Assembly (NCBI RefSeq): GCF_902686445.1
Contig: NC_062216.1
Coordinates: 6,531,084-6,595,083 of the forward strand
DNA from: Sciurus carolinensis
Lineage: Eukaryota; Chordata; Mammalia; Rodentia; Sciuridae
Direction of reading: 5' to 3'
DNA: 64,000 nt
This document shows positions 1-12,209 of the stretch, piece after piece. The position numbers and the translations under genes are program-made. The notes under the pieces were generated by a model. It saw only the letters and a list, made by a program, of their open reading frames with translations, made no database searches and had not been told where the DNA came from. Each line of letters opens with the position of its first letter. Position 1 is the stretch's first letter.

Positions 1-1
1 T

Positions 2-1153
2 TTAAATGATTTTGGCCTTCCCATAGTAGCAAAGGTTTGAAGGTAATGACTGATCCACATCTTTTCTCTTTTTCCCTGTATGGGCGGGTGCAAATATATA
101 TCCTGAGTAGGTATCTACAGTTACATGTACAAATCTTAAAGTACCAAATTCAGGGATATGGGTGACATCCATCTGCCATAGAGGATTTGGAAGGAGTGCT
201 CTAGGATTGACTCCAAAATGAGGAACAGATAAATGAGGCACACAGGCAGGACACAGTTTTACTATATTTCTGGCTTGTTCTTTTGTAATGCTATATTTTA
301 TTTTGAGAGTAGTAGCACTGACATGAAAATCTTTATGGAAATTAATTGCTTCTTTTACAATATTAAATACATGAGGATGTTGAGTAGCTAAGTCTGCAGT
401 AGAATTTCCTTGAGCTAAAGGCCTTGGCAAGCCTGAATGTGCTGTGATATGGCCTATATATAAAGGTTCTTTGTGAGGCCACAGAAGAGTTTGTACTTGA
501 TAAAAGCATTGTTGTAAAGTAGATTGAGGACTAGTGGGTCCAGCTGTCTCAAGCTGTGGCACAAGCTGGGCAATATAGAGAATGTCAGTACAAATATTTA
601 AAGGTTCCTCAGGAAATGTTTGTAAGGCACTTATTATTGCTTCTAGTTCAGTTTTTTGAGCAGACTTATGGGAAGTAATAATAGTCTGTACTTTATCAGA
701 AATTAGTATAGCTGTACCGGAGGAGGAGCCATCTGTGAAGATTGTTTTTGCTGCTGGGATAGGTTGAGCCTTAACAACCTGAGGGAAAACAACAGGATGT
801 CTTTTGAAGAAGCTGACAATAGGTGAACTTGGCAAGTGATTATCAAATGTGGCCATGATGGAACAATAGACAATTGCCCAATCTTCATTTTTGTTAACTA
901 GTATTTTAATTTGTTTTGTCATATATGGGACAATAACTGTCTGAGGATGAACTCCAAAAACTCGAAGGGCCGTCTTAAGTCCTAATGCAACTAGATTTGC
1001 CACCATCACAGGATATGGGGAAACAACATTTTTGGGGGACACTGGCAAATGGATCCATATCAGGAGTCCAAGGTGCCACAGGAGACCTGTAGGAGTACAT
1101 TCAGAATCTAATACTATGAGACTAAAAGACAAGGATAGATCCTTCCTTGGCAA
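2..1153 (-). CDS. Betaretroviral-type ERV pol fragment, open frame, cut by window edge
   Basis: This is the middle of a retroviral Pol: end of reverse transcriptase, RNase H, and the first part of integrase. About residues 10-125 look like the RT connection domain (LDSECTPTGLLW, FDNHLPSSP). RNase H follows, with TDGSSSG near residue 140, the acidic TELEAIISAL, ICTD, and HSGLPRPLAQGNSTAD. The integrase zinc-binding region ends in a CPAC pair, and the core begins LWQMDVTH, which keeps the first catalytic Asp. The frame is open for 383 codons without a stop and runs off the window edge. The other side is a 5' truncation rather than a true start, because the homology begins directly next to LINE-1-like sequence. 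Class is inferred from resemblance to betaretroviral pol. An open frame this long suggests a younger element than the provirus at 39.7-46.6 kb. Whether the rest is intact cannot be seen. Confidence 0.85.
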   Translation of the reverse strand: MPRKDLSLSFSLIVLDSECTPTGLLWHLGLLIWIHLPVSPKNVVSPYPVMVANLVALGLKTALRVFGVHPQTVIVPYMTKQIKILVNKNEDWAIVYCSIMATFDNHLPSSPIVSFFKRHPVVFPQVVKAQPIPAAKTIFTDGSSSGTAILISDKVQTIITSHKSAQKTELEAIISALQTFPEEPLNICTDILYIAQLVPQLETAGPTSPQSTLQQCFYQVQTLLWPHKEPLYIGHITAHSGLPRPLAQGNSTADLATQHPHVFNIVKEAINFHKDFHVSATTLKIKYSITKEQARNIVKLCPACVPHLSVPHFGVNPRALLPNPLWQMDVTHIPEFGTLRFVHVTVDTYSGYIFAPAHTGKKRKDVDQSLPSNLCYYGKAKII

Positions 1154-1203
1154 ATTTAAGAATTATCAGGATAGAGTAAACTGCAGAGAGTCAAACCAAA
1201 AGA

Positions 1204-1985
1204 ATGCACAATCTTTTCAATGAAATAGTCTCAGAAAATTTCTCATATTCAAAGAATGAAATGGAAAATCAAATACAAGATGCAGATGCTTACAATATTC
1301 CAAATGTTCAAAATTTCAACAGAGCCACCTCAAGGTACATTTTAATGAAAATGCCTAGTACACAGAATAAGGATAACAGTTTAAAGACTGTGGGGGGAAA
1401 ATGTCAGATTATATATAGGAGAAAACAATTTGCATCTCAGCAGATTTCTCAAACCAGACTCTCAAAGCCAGGAGGTCCTGGACCAACATATACCAACCTC
1501 AGAAAGAAAATGAATGCCATTCAAGATTCCTATATCCACCAAAATTAACTGTCAGATTTTCAATTGAAATGAAACCTACCTTGATGAAAACAAAATTAAA
1601 AGAACTTATAACCACAAAGCCGCACATTAGCAAAACATTCCTTGAAGTTGAATTTAAATAACGAAAACCAGTGAAGGGAGGAACTACACTAAAGGAATAC
1701 TCAATCAAAAAAGAAATTAATTGAAATTAAATACTAGAAATAAACCCAAATGACTGGGAACACCAATCATATCTCAATAATAATCTTGAATATTGATGGC
1801 CAACACTCATCAATTGAAAGATATGGACTGGAAGATTGGATTCATAAACAAGATCCAATGTATTCCTGTCTCCAAGAGACTCACCACATAGGCAAATACA
1901 TTCACAATCTGATGGTGAAAAGTTGGGAAAAAACACATCACTCACATGGACTGTGTAAACAAGCAGGGGATTCTATCTTCTAAAG
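1204..1985 (+). mobile_element. LINE-1 fragment (inter-ORF region and start of ORF2)
   Basis: The stretch reads like the decayed inter-ORF part of an older mammalian LINE-1 running into the ORF2 endonuclease start. The translated end contains ILNIDGQ and CLQETHHIGK, matching the conserved N-terminus of L1 ORF2p. Homology fades after the endonuclease start. The element abuts the pol fragment at about 1,155-1,200. Confidence 0.7.
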
Positions 1986-2880
1986 TAGGTCAAGTTATAT
2001 AAGCTGTATAAGTATAACTATACAATTGTAATATTAACACATTTTAGCATTATTAGGGTTGTTTTGATAGCTTCTTTTCCATTGATATATTTTCTTGCTT
2101 TTTTCTTGATTAGTATATACATAATTAGTATATACATAATTATATATATATGTATATAAAAATATGTAATCAGAATCACAATTCATAAAAACTAGTCTCT
2201 TGTTTGGACATCAAATACATGTGGGTGAGTGAATTCTACTTTTGTACAGGACATTAAATTTCACTACAAATACCAATGGTTGTTGTTTTTTTAAGGGAGA
2301 AATTGCAATTCATGATACATTCAATTACATTATAATGGACATTAAAATTATATATGTGATTTTATCTTAAAGCAGAGATATCACAGCTACTGAAGGTTAA
2401 TGCAGAAGGAAATTCTGATGGTTTCAGCTAATACTTGTTAAAATGTCAAATGGAGAAATGTACCTTGCTAATCCCCAGACATTCAATATAAACATCACTG
2501 TTGAACATCCTGGATTAAAAGATTGTGGCACAAGCTTTATGACACATGCATCCTCACTGCTTTTTTCTCCAGTCGATGTCTAGATAGACAGGCAGGAAAG
2601 GGTCACTGACTCCTGCAGGTGGAACCACCTGTCACACAGATGTGACATTCATGTGGTGGACCTCCTCTATGATTGCTCTTGTGTTCCTGAACATGAATCA
2701 GTCACTATGGTATTGCCCATGCAATTTGTTGACAGTCTTCCTTGGCTCTGTGATTTAACACTGAGCAGATGCATATGTGTGAATTACATCTTCTTGTGAT
2801 TTGTTTAGTTTCAGTGAATCTTCCTAGGTATGAGATTACTGTTTGGCAAAGAATATGAAAAGTTGTTAATATTTTCCACA
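1986..2880. other. Unassigned AT-rich sequence
   Basis: I see no gene. The stretch is AT-rich, with a short TA-rich run near 2,115-2,165. No known repeat was recognised by eye. Confidence 0.4.
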
Positions 2881-4245
2881 TAAACCATACATTACCAAAA
2901 ACATGGTGCTCGGGAAACTGGAAACCCATATGCAGTGGAATGAACATAATCCCCTATCTCTCACTCTGCACAAAACTCAATTCAGAATGGATCAAGGACC
3001 TTGGAATCAGAGCAGAGAACCTGCACCTTATAGAAGAAAAAGTAGATCCAAATCTTCATCATATCAGCTTAAGATCAGCCATCCTTAACATGACTCCCAA
3101 AGCACAAGGAATAAAAGCAGGAATCAATAATTGGGATGGATTCAAACTAAAAAGCTTTTTCTCACCAAAGGAAACTGTCAGCAATGTGAAGAGAGAGCCT
3201 CCATAGTGGGAGAAAGTGTCTGCCACATGCGCTTCAGATAGAACACTAATCTCCAGAATCTATAAGAACACAAAAACTTTACACTAACATTACAAATCAA
3301 CCAAACCCAATCAACAAATGGGCTAGAGAAATGAGCAGACACTTCACAGAAGAATATTTACAAGCAATCAACAGATACATGAGGGCTGGGGAGATAGCTC
3401 AGATGGTAAAAGTGCTTGCCTCACAAGCACAAGGCCCTGAGTTCGATCCACAGTACCGCAAAAAAACAAAAACAAAAACAAACAAAAAAAAACAGATACA
3501 TGAGAAAATGTTCAACATCTCTAGTAATAAGAGAAATGTAAATCAAAACTACTCTGAGATTCCATCTCACCCCAATTAGAATGGCAATTATCAAGAATAC
3601 AGGCAACAATAGGTGTTGGTGAGGATGTGGGGAAAAATGTATACTCATACATTGCTGGTGGGGTTAGTGCAGACACTCTGGAAAGCAGTGTGGAGATTCC
3701 TCAGACAACTTGGAATGGAACCACCATTTGATCCAGCTATCCTATTCCTTGGACTATACCCAAAGGACTTAAAATCAGCATACTACAGTGATGCAGCCAC
3801 ATCAATGTTTGTAGCTGCTCAATTCACAATAGCTAGTCAATAGATGAATGGATAAAGAAACTATGGTATATATACTCAATGGAATATACTGCACCATGAG
3901 GAAGAATAAAATTAGGGCATTTGCAGGCAAAGGGATGAAGCTGGAGAATATCATGCTAACAGAGATAAGACAATCCTAAAAAACCAAAGGATGAATGATC
4001 TCTCTGATTAGCTGATGTAGATACATAACGGGGGGTGGTAGGGAGGTAAGAATGGAGGAAGGATGGATTGTAGAGATGAAAAAGAGTGGTGGAAGGGGTG
4101 GGTGGAAAATAACAGAGTGAGACAAACATCATTACCCTATGTACATATATGATTATACAAGTAGTATGAATTCTCTTCAGGTACAAGAGAAACAAGGTGT
4201 ACCCCATTTGTTTACAATGAATCAAAATAAATAAATTATAAAAGA
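2881..4245 (+). mobile_element. LINE-1 3' end (ORF2 C-terminal part, 3' UTR), 5' truncated
   Basis: Translated pieces such as SLCTKLNSEWIKDLGIR, HLIEEKV and GFKLKSFFSPKETVSNVKREP are the ORF2p C-terminal region. They recur almost identically in the minus-strand LINE-1 at 60.9-62.9 kb. The usual LINE-1 3' part follows, with the 'ggaaagcagtgtggagattc' region and the 'tgaatggataaagaaac' region, ending A-rich near 4,245. ORF2 is broken by stops and frameshifts, and an ID SINE interrupts the element at 3,384-3,490. Confidence 0.85.
3384..3490 (+). mobile_element. ID-type SINE with target-site duplication
   Basis: A tRNA-derived ID element begins 'ggctggggagatagctca', carries a B-box-like 'gttcgatcc', and ends in a long A/C-rich tail. 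The 14-base direct repeat 'aacagatacatgag' flanks it at 3,370-3,383 and 3,491-3,504, marking the insertion into the LINE-1 around it. Confidence 0.93.
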
Positions 4246-5570
4246 TAAAGTTGTGTAGTCTTTGCATATAACCTACATACATTCTCTTGTATACTTCAAA
4301 TCATCTCTAGTTTATTATACTTAATAAAATGCAAATTCTATGTAAATACATGCTATAACATATTATTCAGGGAATAAAGTGATGAAAAATGTCCCTATAT
4401 GTTTAGCACAGACACATTTTCTTTGGGTTTTTCACTACACTTGGTTAAATTCATGAATGTGGAACTCACAAAAATGGAGGACTGACTTCACTTTAGTTCA
4501 CATTACTTGTGAAGAATCACACTCTATGTGTAGATAAATCAAAGATGTTGTGCAAAATTTTAAAAATACTTTAATTCAGATACATTTGAATCATTCTCTA
4601 ACCATTAATACTCAAAAGACAAAGGTTTTTTCCATTTGTACTTCCATGTGCATGCCACATTTCTCCAAAGTGGGTCAATTATACTCTATTTGGTAGCATC
4701 CTTATACCAGAGCTGTTGGAATAATTTTGATAACTTCTATAAGTTGAAGGACCAAGTACATAAGTAGTGTTTGTGAAATGTACTATAGTTTTAAGATTGT
4801 ATAAGTTGGTTTTAACTCATTTAAAATTTTGAGTGAATTTAACCTATGCAAAGATTTGGCTGGAAAATTGCTCAAAGTCAGTTTAACTACAGATAGGCAG
4901 TTGAACTCAGTCACTAATTTAACCACTGTGTGGTATTTCACCTCTATCACCAGCATTTGCATGCACAAAACTTACCACTGACCTGATGATAGGGGTGTCT
5001 TTTCTTCTGAGGTACTCTTTGGATATTACCTCACATTCCTATGTGCACCTTCCTTGCCTATGATTCTGGAAAAAGAACTTGTTTCTGAAAAATTGGGAGA
5101 AGAAATTCATTGAAATTTGTCACTGCCTATGACTGTATAATTGCCCTGTTGACACATCAGTGGAGCTGATATGCCAAATGAATGAAAATTCTAGGTACTA
5201 GAAACACTGTCACATACATCAAAACTTATGAAAAGATTCAGAATAGGAGTACAAAAGCTAAAAATGAAAATTGAGATTAGGCAGATGAAAATCAGTGGAA
5301 AAAGAGAGGAGGATCCCTCTAAGAAACTAAAACTTTGACCTATATTAATATTTTTCCCCAAAAATCAAAACAATGATAAGAAAACTCTTCAATTGTGCTT
5401 CGATTTTAAAGGAGATGTAACAACACCAGAGGGATTGCTTCTCACTGTTCCCTTTGAATTGGTAGATAAGCTAATTCATTTCTGCAACACTTTGGTTCAT
5501 ATTTCCTAACATATTTTCTGGTCAGGCATGCATCTAGATTGATGCAAAGTTCCTGATTCACAGCTGGACA
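4246..5570. other. Unassigned AT-rich sequence
   Basis: No gene, RNA gene or repeat was recognised. The stretch lies between a LINE-1 3' end and the distal flank of FAM90A-like unit A. Short open frames here have no family features. Confidence 0.4.
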
Positions 5571-5599
5571 CTGGCCTTAGGGAATGCCTGCATATTTTG

Positions 5600-5985
5600 A
5601 CCAAGAAAACATTTCTTCCTGTCATCGTGTGTTGGAGTTTAATTGGTGGGTAATTCCCTGGAGAGAGCATGAGGACAAATTACATGGGAATAAAAAGTCA
5701 ACAGACCCTAGTCTGCAAGAAACCTCTACACTGCAAACAAATGCACCACAGTCTCACATGCATACAAGGTAGTGCAGCCCCTCTGGTCATCATAGAAGCA
5801 GGCTCCACTGCAGGGTCCTTCTCCCCACTGTGCCTTCTCAGGGGGAGGGTCAGCTCCACTGGCTGCTCCTGGTCAGCAAATTCCTGCACAGCATTGTCTT
5901 TCTCAGGTTCAGTAACTGCAGGAGCAGCCAGGTGTTCTCCACACTTTTCTCCTTAAAGAATTATATCTCTGAGGAAGACCCAGAA
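5600..5985 (-). other. Conserved segment of unknown nature in the unit A 3' flank
   Basis: The reverse complement matches 46,616-46,900 and 51,040-51,236. All three share a purine-rich start, a run reading CGEHLAA-AVTEPE, and a Gly/Glu-rich stretch. In this copy one frame stays open through AVQEFADQEQPVELTL and HSGEKDPAVEPAS, and the other two copies break. It could be a terminal exon of a neighbouring gene carried with the unit, or non-coding flank. I do not recognise a family. This copy is the site without the provirus, whereas at 46.6 kb an LTR ends next to the same segment. Confidence 0.5.
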
Positions 5986-5999
5986 ATCAGTACTCCTGG

Positions 6000-7716
6000 G
6001 AGCAGATTTGGTGGAAGACATCTTCCCCTCTCTACATTCTTCCTTCTAATCTCCCTCTTTTGTCTGTACCCTTTCTTCCTTCCTGTATGTGCCTCAGTCA
6101 TTACATTTTGCTCAATGAAGGAATATGAGAATGATTTCACACACTACTTGGTTTGTCAGCACATGCACCTGTGCATAGAACTCTCTGAACAATAGTTGAC
6201 TAACCAGGAAACTTGCAGAATGCCTAGTCAAATAAAAAAATATATTTGATTCAAAAGGCTGCCTTGCTCACACATCAGTTTTTATGTATCTCCATTTACT
6301 CAGTCTCAGAAATCAAGTGATCTTTCAGGGAGCAAATGATGAGCAATACAGAAAACAACCTAGTGTGGAAAATAATGTCAGTTGGTGGGAGAGGCTGAGT
6401 GTGCTGTTTCTGTGCACCAGAACAGTAAAACAGGATTTGCAGTGGAAGGGTTAACACCAGCCAGACTATTGACTTCATTAGAGATATCAATTCCTGGGTC
6501 TCTCCTGGTGGTTAGAAGCATGGTTTCCTCATTTTAATCCTGTACCTGACAGAGTTGACCAGCACATTAGGGTGCCAAGAGCCATGAGGAGCTCAATGTT
6601 TCTCCTCCCCACTTCCCACTGGAATTACCTGCCTGGGGTTAAGAAGCACCATCACCCTAGCACTCTGTCTAAATAGTGACACCATTGTCAGTGCCATCAA
6701 GGAGGAGGGAGAGTTTAGTTGCTTTATCTTCTCTCAAGGCCACAGAGTCCTTCTGCATTATAGTCAGATCTCTTCCAATATATAGCAAATGGCAGTTGCA
6801 TATGAAAGACCTGTGCTCCTTCTAACTGCTGCAGTGAGTCTCCAGTTGCTGATGGGTAAGGTCACCTACAGAGTGTTTAAAAACCTCTGTGTTCAGGCCT
6901 CAAAATGAACATAATATTTTTATCTGGGATTCCCACTTTTCCAACTTTATTATGTTCAACAGAACGTACAGTGACACATTTAATTGCACAATATGAATCA
7001 TCTTTGATTGCTATGTTGAAAATATTTCACACCACTAGGAGCTCCACATCAGGCCTGTTGAGCATCAGTGCACAACAAATGAATTTTGGTGGAGAGAAAT
7101 GATTCTGAAAGAGATATGTAGAGGAATGCACTCACAATATGGACACAATAAAATATGGGGAGCATTTCATTAGATAAAACATATTTGAAACACATGTTTT
7201 CCATGATGTAAATAATCACAATGTGTAAGGGCAAGGAAAATATCCATTATGGTTTTCACTGAAGGATTCTGCATTCAAAACTCCCACCTCAGGACAGGAC
7301 ACTGCTGCAAGGACAGAGGTCCCAGTGATCAGCTAGTGTTGCCTACAATTCTCTCATAGAAAAGAGAGATTCAATGGAGCCTGTGCTTACTTTACAATTA
7401 ATATATACACCTCCAGTGTTTCTTTTGGACAGCATATGCAATCCTTCATTTGCCAATTGAACAATATAAAATGAAATACAATACACTTTGAACATCCCAA
7501 TTGAAACTACCATCATTCAGAGGTGGAGAATATGAGAGCCACTGTGTGTGTCTGTTCTAGAACTGTCTGCAGTCCTAGAATTTGCACCTGCCCCAGAGCT
7601 AGGAGGCTCCTCTAACCCACCTGCAGCCTATTTCCTTCATCTTTGCCTCCTCAGTTCCAAAGTGCCCCCTAAGACACTTGTTACTAGAAGACCAGTCTTC
7701 CCTGCATTGGAGTGCC
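6000..7716 (-). repeat. 3' flank of FAM90A-like unit A
   Basis: Read on the minus strand, this region aligns in patches with the sequence after the last exon of units C (to about 19,330) and D (to about 39,660). Shared landmarks are 'cacttgatttctgagcc' (reverse complement near 6,305), 'ctcatggctcctgg'-like sequence near 6,570, and 'cattctcatattcc' near 6,130. It is decayed and carries no open gene. Confidence 0.65.
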
Positions 7717-10700
7717 TCACTCCTTGTCACTGTCCTCAGAGGAGGAGGACAAATGCTGATTCTCATAGAAGGCACCCATGGGCACATGAAAGCTGTGTTC
7801 CTCAGACATGACAAGAAAGGAGGTGTCTTATAGGAGCATTGGGCTGTGTAGGGGCCGAAGAAGGGGAACCTGTACTGAACCTGGAGCTCCACCAGGCATG
7901 GGGCAGTCTCCTGTACACCATTCTGAGGGGTTGTCGTGGAACCAAGCTAGCTTTTGCAGGGCTAGATGTGGTGCAGGGGGGGACATGATTCAGTGCAGGG
8001 CATTTCCTTGGAGGGTAAAACTCCATGTTGGAAACTTGGGCTGGAATATCTTGGGTCATGTGGGGTAACATTTGTTTCCAAGTCCACTTGAAACTGTCAT
8101 AGAAGGCAGAAACTCATGAACCGCAAATGTGGATTCCAAGGGCTCTATGGTGAAGTCAGGCTGGGGCCAAGGGTACATTTCTTTTGGGCATTCTGACAAG
8201 TCTTTAAAGGAAACTGGGCATGCATTTTGTCTGAGACCTTGATGCTGATTTTGTTCCTGGCCCTCTCTCCATGCTGCAGGCTACAGGAAAAGCTGTTTAT
8301 TCACATCAGGACACCTGACAACTGACTGAGGTTTGAGCTCACTCCTGCCATGGTTTTAGAGGCAGCCTGGGAAACTTTAAAGAGACACCCTCTTACTTTT
8401 CCTCTGCTCTCTTTTCAAGGAGGGCAGGGATCTGGACACAGGGTCTTACTGCTGGTTGGCAGTTGACAGTGGTGATCACATCCTGTCAGGTTTTGGGTGC
8501 AGCAACTGAGTAAAAGTCAAGTTCTTTACTTTGGAAGGAATGTGCTGAAGGGAGGATGGGTTTCTCATCAGTATTCTTGGCAGCTGACTGATTGGGGACC
8601 ACAGGTACCAGTACCGACATCTTCCCAGGTATTTACTTTGGCAAAGGCCTGGTGGGATGCTGGAGGAGAGAACCAACATATTACAACTTCATTACCAATG
8701 CTTTGTGTCAAGGAAAATTAAGTCACCTGTACAGGAAATAGAATGGAGAATGTCAAATTTCAGAGTAATCATTTGATTGGTAACTTCAAATACAATGAGT
8801 GTTCTACCTCAGTGATGATTAGTAAAACACCCATTACAGTATCTATTTGACATATTTCATATCATAGTTGAGGATATCACATTCTTAATATGGGGTCTTG
8901 TAAACTAAGATGTAAAAGGCTATATTGTGCATTCTCCCATGCGATAGATCTAGGTCATGCAACTTTGAGGAAAGTGTGATGACTGAGGAGTTTTTATAGG
9001 AAATCTCAGATTGTTCCCTTTCTAGCAGTATGAAAATGGCTGCATGGTATGTTTTCTCATGATGAGGTATTTGATTAAACATACCCACAAACATGTAAGA
9101 AAGGACATGGAAGATGTGGTAATCAGGTGGAGACTGGGTGGAGGTTGACACTCAGATCGGCACAGGATTCTGTCACTTCATTCCCTAGTTCCTGTCTGCC
9201 CTGGTGTCTCCTAGGAAATCTCTGGAGTGGAGTATGTTACTGCTGCTCTTCTTGCCTGTAGGAAAAAACAGGGTATTTGAATTAATCCAGAGGAGGAGGA
9301 AATGTTTCAGGTCCCAGTTCCTCTGTGTTTGTGGTGACTTACTGTGACCTTCTCTAGGTCTGTGTCTTCCCTCACATCATATCCCATCCCTATCTGCAGG
9401 CAACCCTTCTCATTTACCACTAAATCAATTCACATAAACTTCATTGCCTTTGTGCCTGCCATGGTCATGTTTTTAGAGGGCCCTGAATCCTACCCCTTAC
9501 TGAATGCACAGGAAAATGGACTAAGATTTTATCTTTTTGAGAGGGCATCCTGGTATATTTCTCTCTGTTTGCACTTTTTTGCATGGACATGGCTGTGATC
9601 ATCATGTAGAGAAAAAGGGACAACTTGGCAACATTTCATTGGAGTTCAGTGCCCAAGGCTGGGATGCCCACTTACCCATCACTCATTTGTTCCCTGTTTC
9701 TTCTGTTTTTTCAGGCTGGTTATAGCCTCCAGTGTTGTGGACATTCTCAATCTACCTTGGTGCCTGACTCTCCATCTCATTCATTGGATCAAATATTCAT
9801 GAGGCCAGTACTCAATCACAGCATTTCTTATGGCATCTTCTGCTGCTTTAAGTGTGTCCAATACCTCACAGTCCTTAAACTTCACCTATGGGAAAAATGG
9901 AAAAGTTTTTCTACATCAGGATGAACACAGCCAATTCTCCAGCACTGTGATTCAGATTCATTTCCATGTCTTAATTTAGCATTGCTTAGGTTAGGGACTT
10001 AGGGCTGTAAAACGTGAAATGCTGGCATCTTGAAAAACTAGAAGGTTTTCTGGATTCACATGTCATATAGAGGCACTAGAAGGAAGGATTGAGATGTCCA
10101 AATTTGAGGACACTGGCCAACATTTCAACAAAATGACAAATATTTGGATGAATACATCCCACATTGATAGATAAGGTGCCTCCTCACATCATTGGAGTGG
10201 CCTGATCTACCTGTCAGGAGACCCCAGGCCTGGCTTTTTGGGGATGGAAAGAAACAATTGAGTAGCAGAGACAGAATTCATGATTATCTAACCCAGGTTC
10301 TGAGCATGTCACCACCTGACTTTCCATTTACACAAATCTCCACTGACACTGGGGTCCTCCTCCTCTGCTGGGGGAGCCCACTATTCCAAATTCACCTCCT
10401 TCTGAGGCATTTTATTCTGTGTTTTAATGAGACAGTAAATTGGAAACTGTGAGGAATGTCCTGATCACTTGGTCATGTTCTTAGAGTTAGGTTCTTCTTC
10501 CTCAGATGGTGAGATTGGAATTTCCTGAGTCACTGGAGAAGAAAAATTAATGTATACCCACAGAAGATATGGGATCCCTCTTGGACTGTCTTCATAATTG
10601 GTGTGGAAGACATCCATGAGCACAGAGTAGAGCATTAGAATAGGTGGAAGACAACTGAATATGGGAAGGAGGGAGGAGAAGTGCAACTGCTGAGTCTGAG

Positions 10701-11874
10701 TTAGAATAAGTTCCACATTGTCTTCCATGCTTTTATAGCCCATTGAAATAAATGCATGATTTGTATAACTCAAAATACATGATTATCCAAAGAGAGAAAA
10801 TTTAACTTAAATAACTAACCAACAAAGAAAAATGATAAAGGGGTAATCATAATGCATACATTAGAGATAAAATCAGTTTCACTACTTTTAGCAGAGAAAT
10901 TGAGAACATGATTAGAAATTTGTTTCTTTAAAAAATCTGAGATCTTGAGCTGGAAATTCTAGTGCAAACAGAAGTATTTCTCCATGTATAGGTTCTACCA
11001 ATATTGATCTTAGAAAATATTTCCAAAACCAAATGTGTAAATAAATAAAACATATTTTAGTAGTAATGAATCTGCCAGAAATGAGACGCTCAGGACTGTG
11101 TTGTTTCACTGCTGAGTTTCACCAAACTTTGAAAAATGTCCTATAGCAAGGATTGTAAAGCTATTCCACAGAAATGAAAGAGAGGAAATTATTCCAACCA
11201 CATTCTATGGGGCTAGCAAGAGTCTCAAACAAAAGCTGACTTAGGGAAAAGAGAGCAAAGAAATGATAGATATAAGCTACAGAGAAGAATGAAATTTTGT
11301 CATTGCTGAAGCTATTTAGGATGGAACCACAGGACATTGGCTGCTAGAGAGAGAAAACAAATGCTTCCTCCCAGGTGTGGAGAATAAGGAGAGAAATCAC
11401 CAAAATGAAGAAGAGAGGTTTTTGGGGACAGGGAAGGGGATGAGAATGGAGGACAAGGGGAGGAGGAAATGGCTAGCAGAGGACAGTTTGGACAAGACCC
11501 AGGAATTACATTTCCATGTGTAGAAATTTCCCATCAATCAATGAGGTAATATCATTAACTGAAGAAATTTATATGTGTCCATCACTATCATTTCCAAACA
11601 CCCATGGTAAAAATTACTAGTTTTCACATCCATTCACCATCTGCCCACAAGTATGAGGATGCAGAAATAAATGGACTCTGAAATTTTAACACATGTGAAT
11701 AATTTAAATACAGAATTATTTACTTATCCTTTGCAGTAGAAAGAAACACTTTAAAAGGAAACAGTACTTAGCCCAGCACTTAAACCTCAGGTATTGGGTT
11801 TCTCCACTCTATTAATTGCTCCAGCAATACTATGAGGAACACCTGGAAAAAAGGATGCCAACCCGAGATTCCAC
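7717..11874 (-). pseudogene. FAM90A-like: FAM90A-like pseudogene, unit A
   Basis: All five exons of the family can be placed by alignment with unit D. They are exon 1 near 11,863-11,874, exon 2 about 10,349-10,523, zinc-knuckle exon 3 about 9,686-9,885, exon 4 about 9,151-9,255, and the last exon 7,717-8,659. The copy is dead. The position of the start codon in D and E reads GTG here. The exon 3 donor reads AT instead of GT. The first zinc-binding Cys of exon 3 has become Phe and the frame shifts. The last exon has stops and shifts, although the C-terminal Ser/Glu-rich coding end and a stop at 7,717-7,719 can still be aligned. FAM90A proteins are poorly characterised and are named for the zinc-knuckle family amplified in primates. 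This is the most diverged near-complete copy here. Confidence 0.75.
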
Positions 11875-11994
11875 AGTCCTGTTCTATACTCCCAGCAGGT
11901 TTTCAGACAGTTGGCTGCTGGACACATAGCACGGGAAGAGATGCAGACAGCAGGAGATGCCAGGGAAGGGCCAGACAGGGATGGTCACAGCCCT

Positions 11995-12010
11995 GGACTT
12001 TTATACTGAA
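11995..12010 (-). promoter_or_regulatory. TATA-like element upstream of unit A exon 1
   Basis: The reverse complement of 'ggacttttatactg' gives a TATA-like box about 125 bases before the degraded start. It occupies the same place as the 'gtataaaagtcc' boxes of units D and E. Similarity to D and E continues upstream to about 12,200 ('tttgccaatcattg'). Confidence 0.55.
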
Positions 12011-12209
12011 ACAGAGTCACGTGTTCTAACTCCTTAGCTAATGCAATCAACCTAATCCCCCTGGAAAAATTTTTGGTTTATGAAAGAATCAGACCTTGCA
12101 TCCCATGACTCAGGGTGCCAGATTTGCCAATCATTGTGTCCTAGATACATGCTGCTTCTCTGACCACTCTCAATATTTCTGAGGCAAATCGCTTTTTAGA
12201 TACAGATTT

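Noticed and set aside
3384..3490. A tRNA gene suggested by A-box and B-box-like sequences
   Set aside because: It is an ID SINE with an A-rich tail and target-site duplication. SINEs keep these promoter boxes without encoding a tRNA.
6791..6870. A plus-strand ATG followed by a hydrophobic, signal-peptide-like run ending at 'gtaagg', resembling a secretory first exon
   Set aside because: The stretch lies in the minus-strand 3' flank of FAM90A-like unit A, and its reverse complement aligns with non-coding flank of D near 38,780-38,830. No following exon was found.
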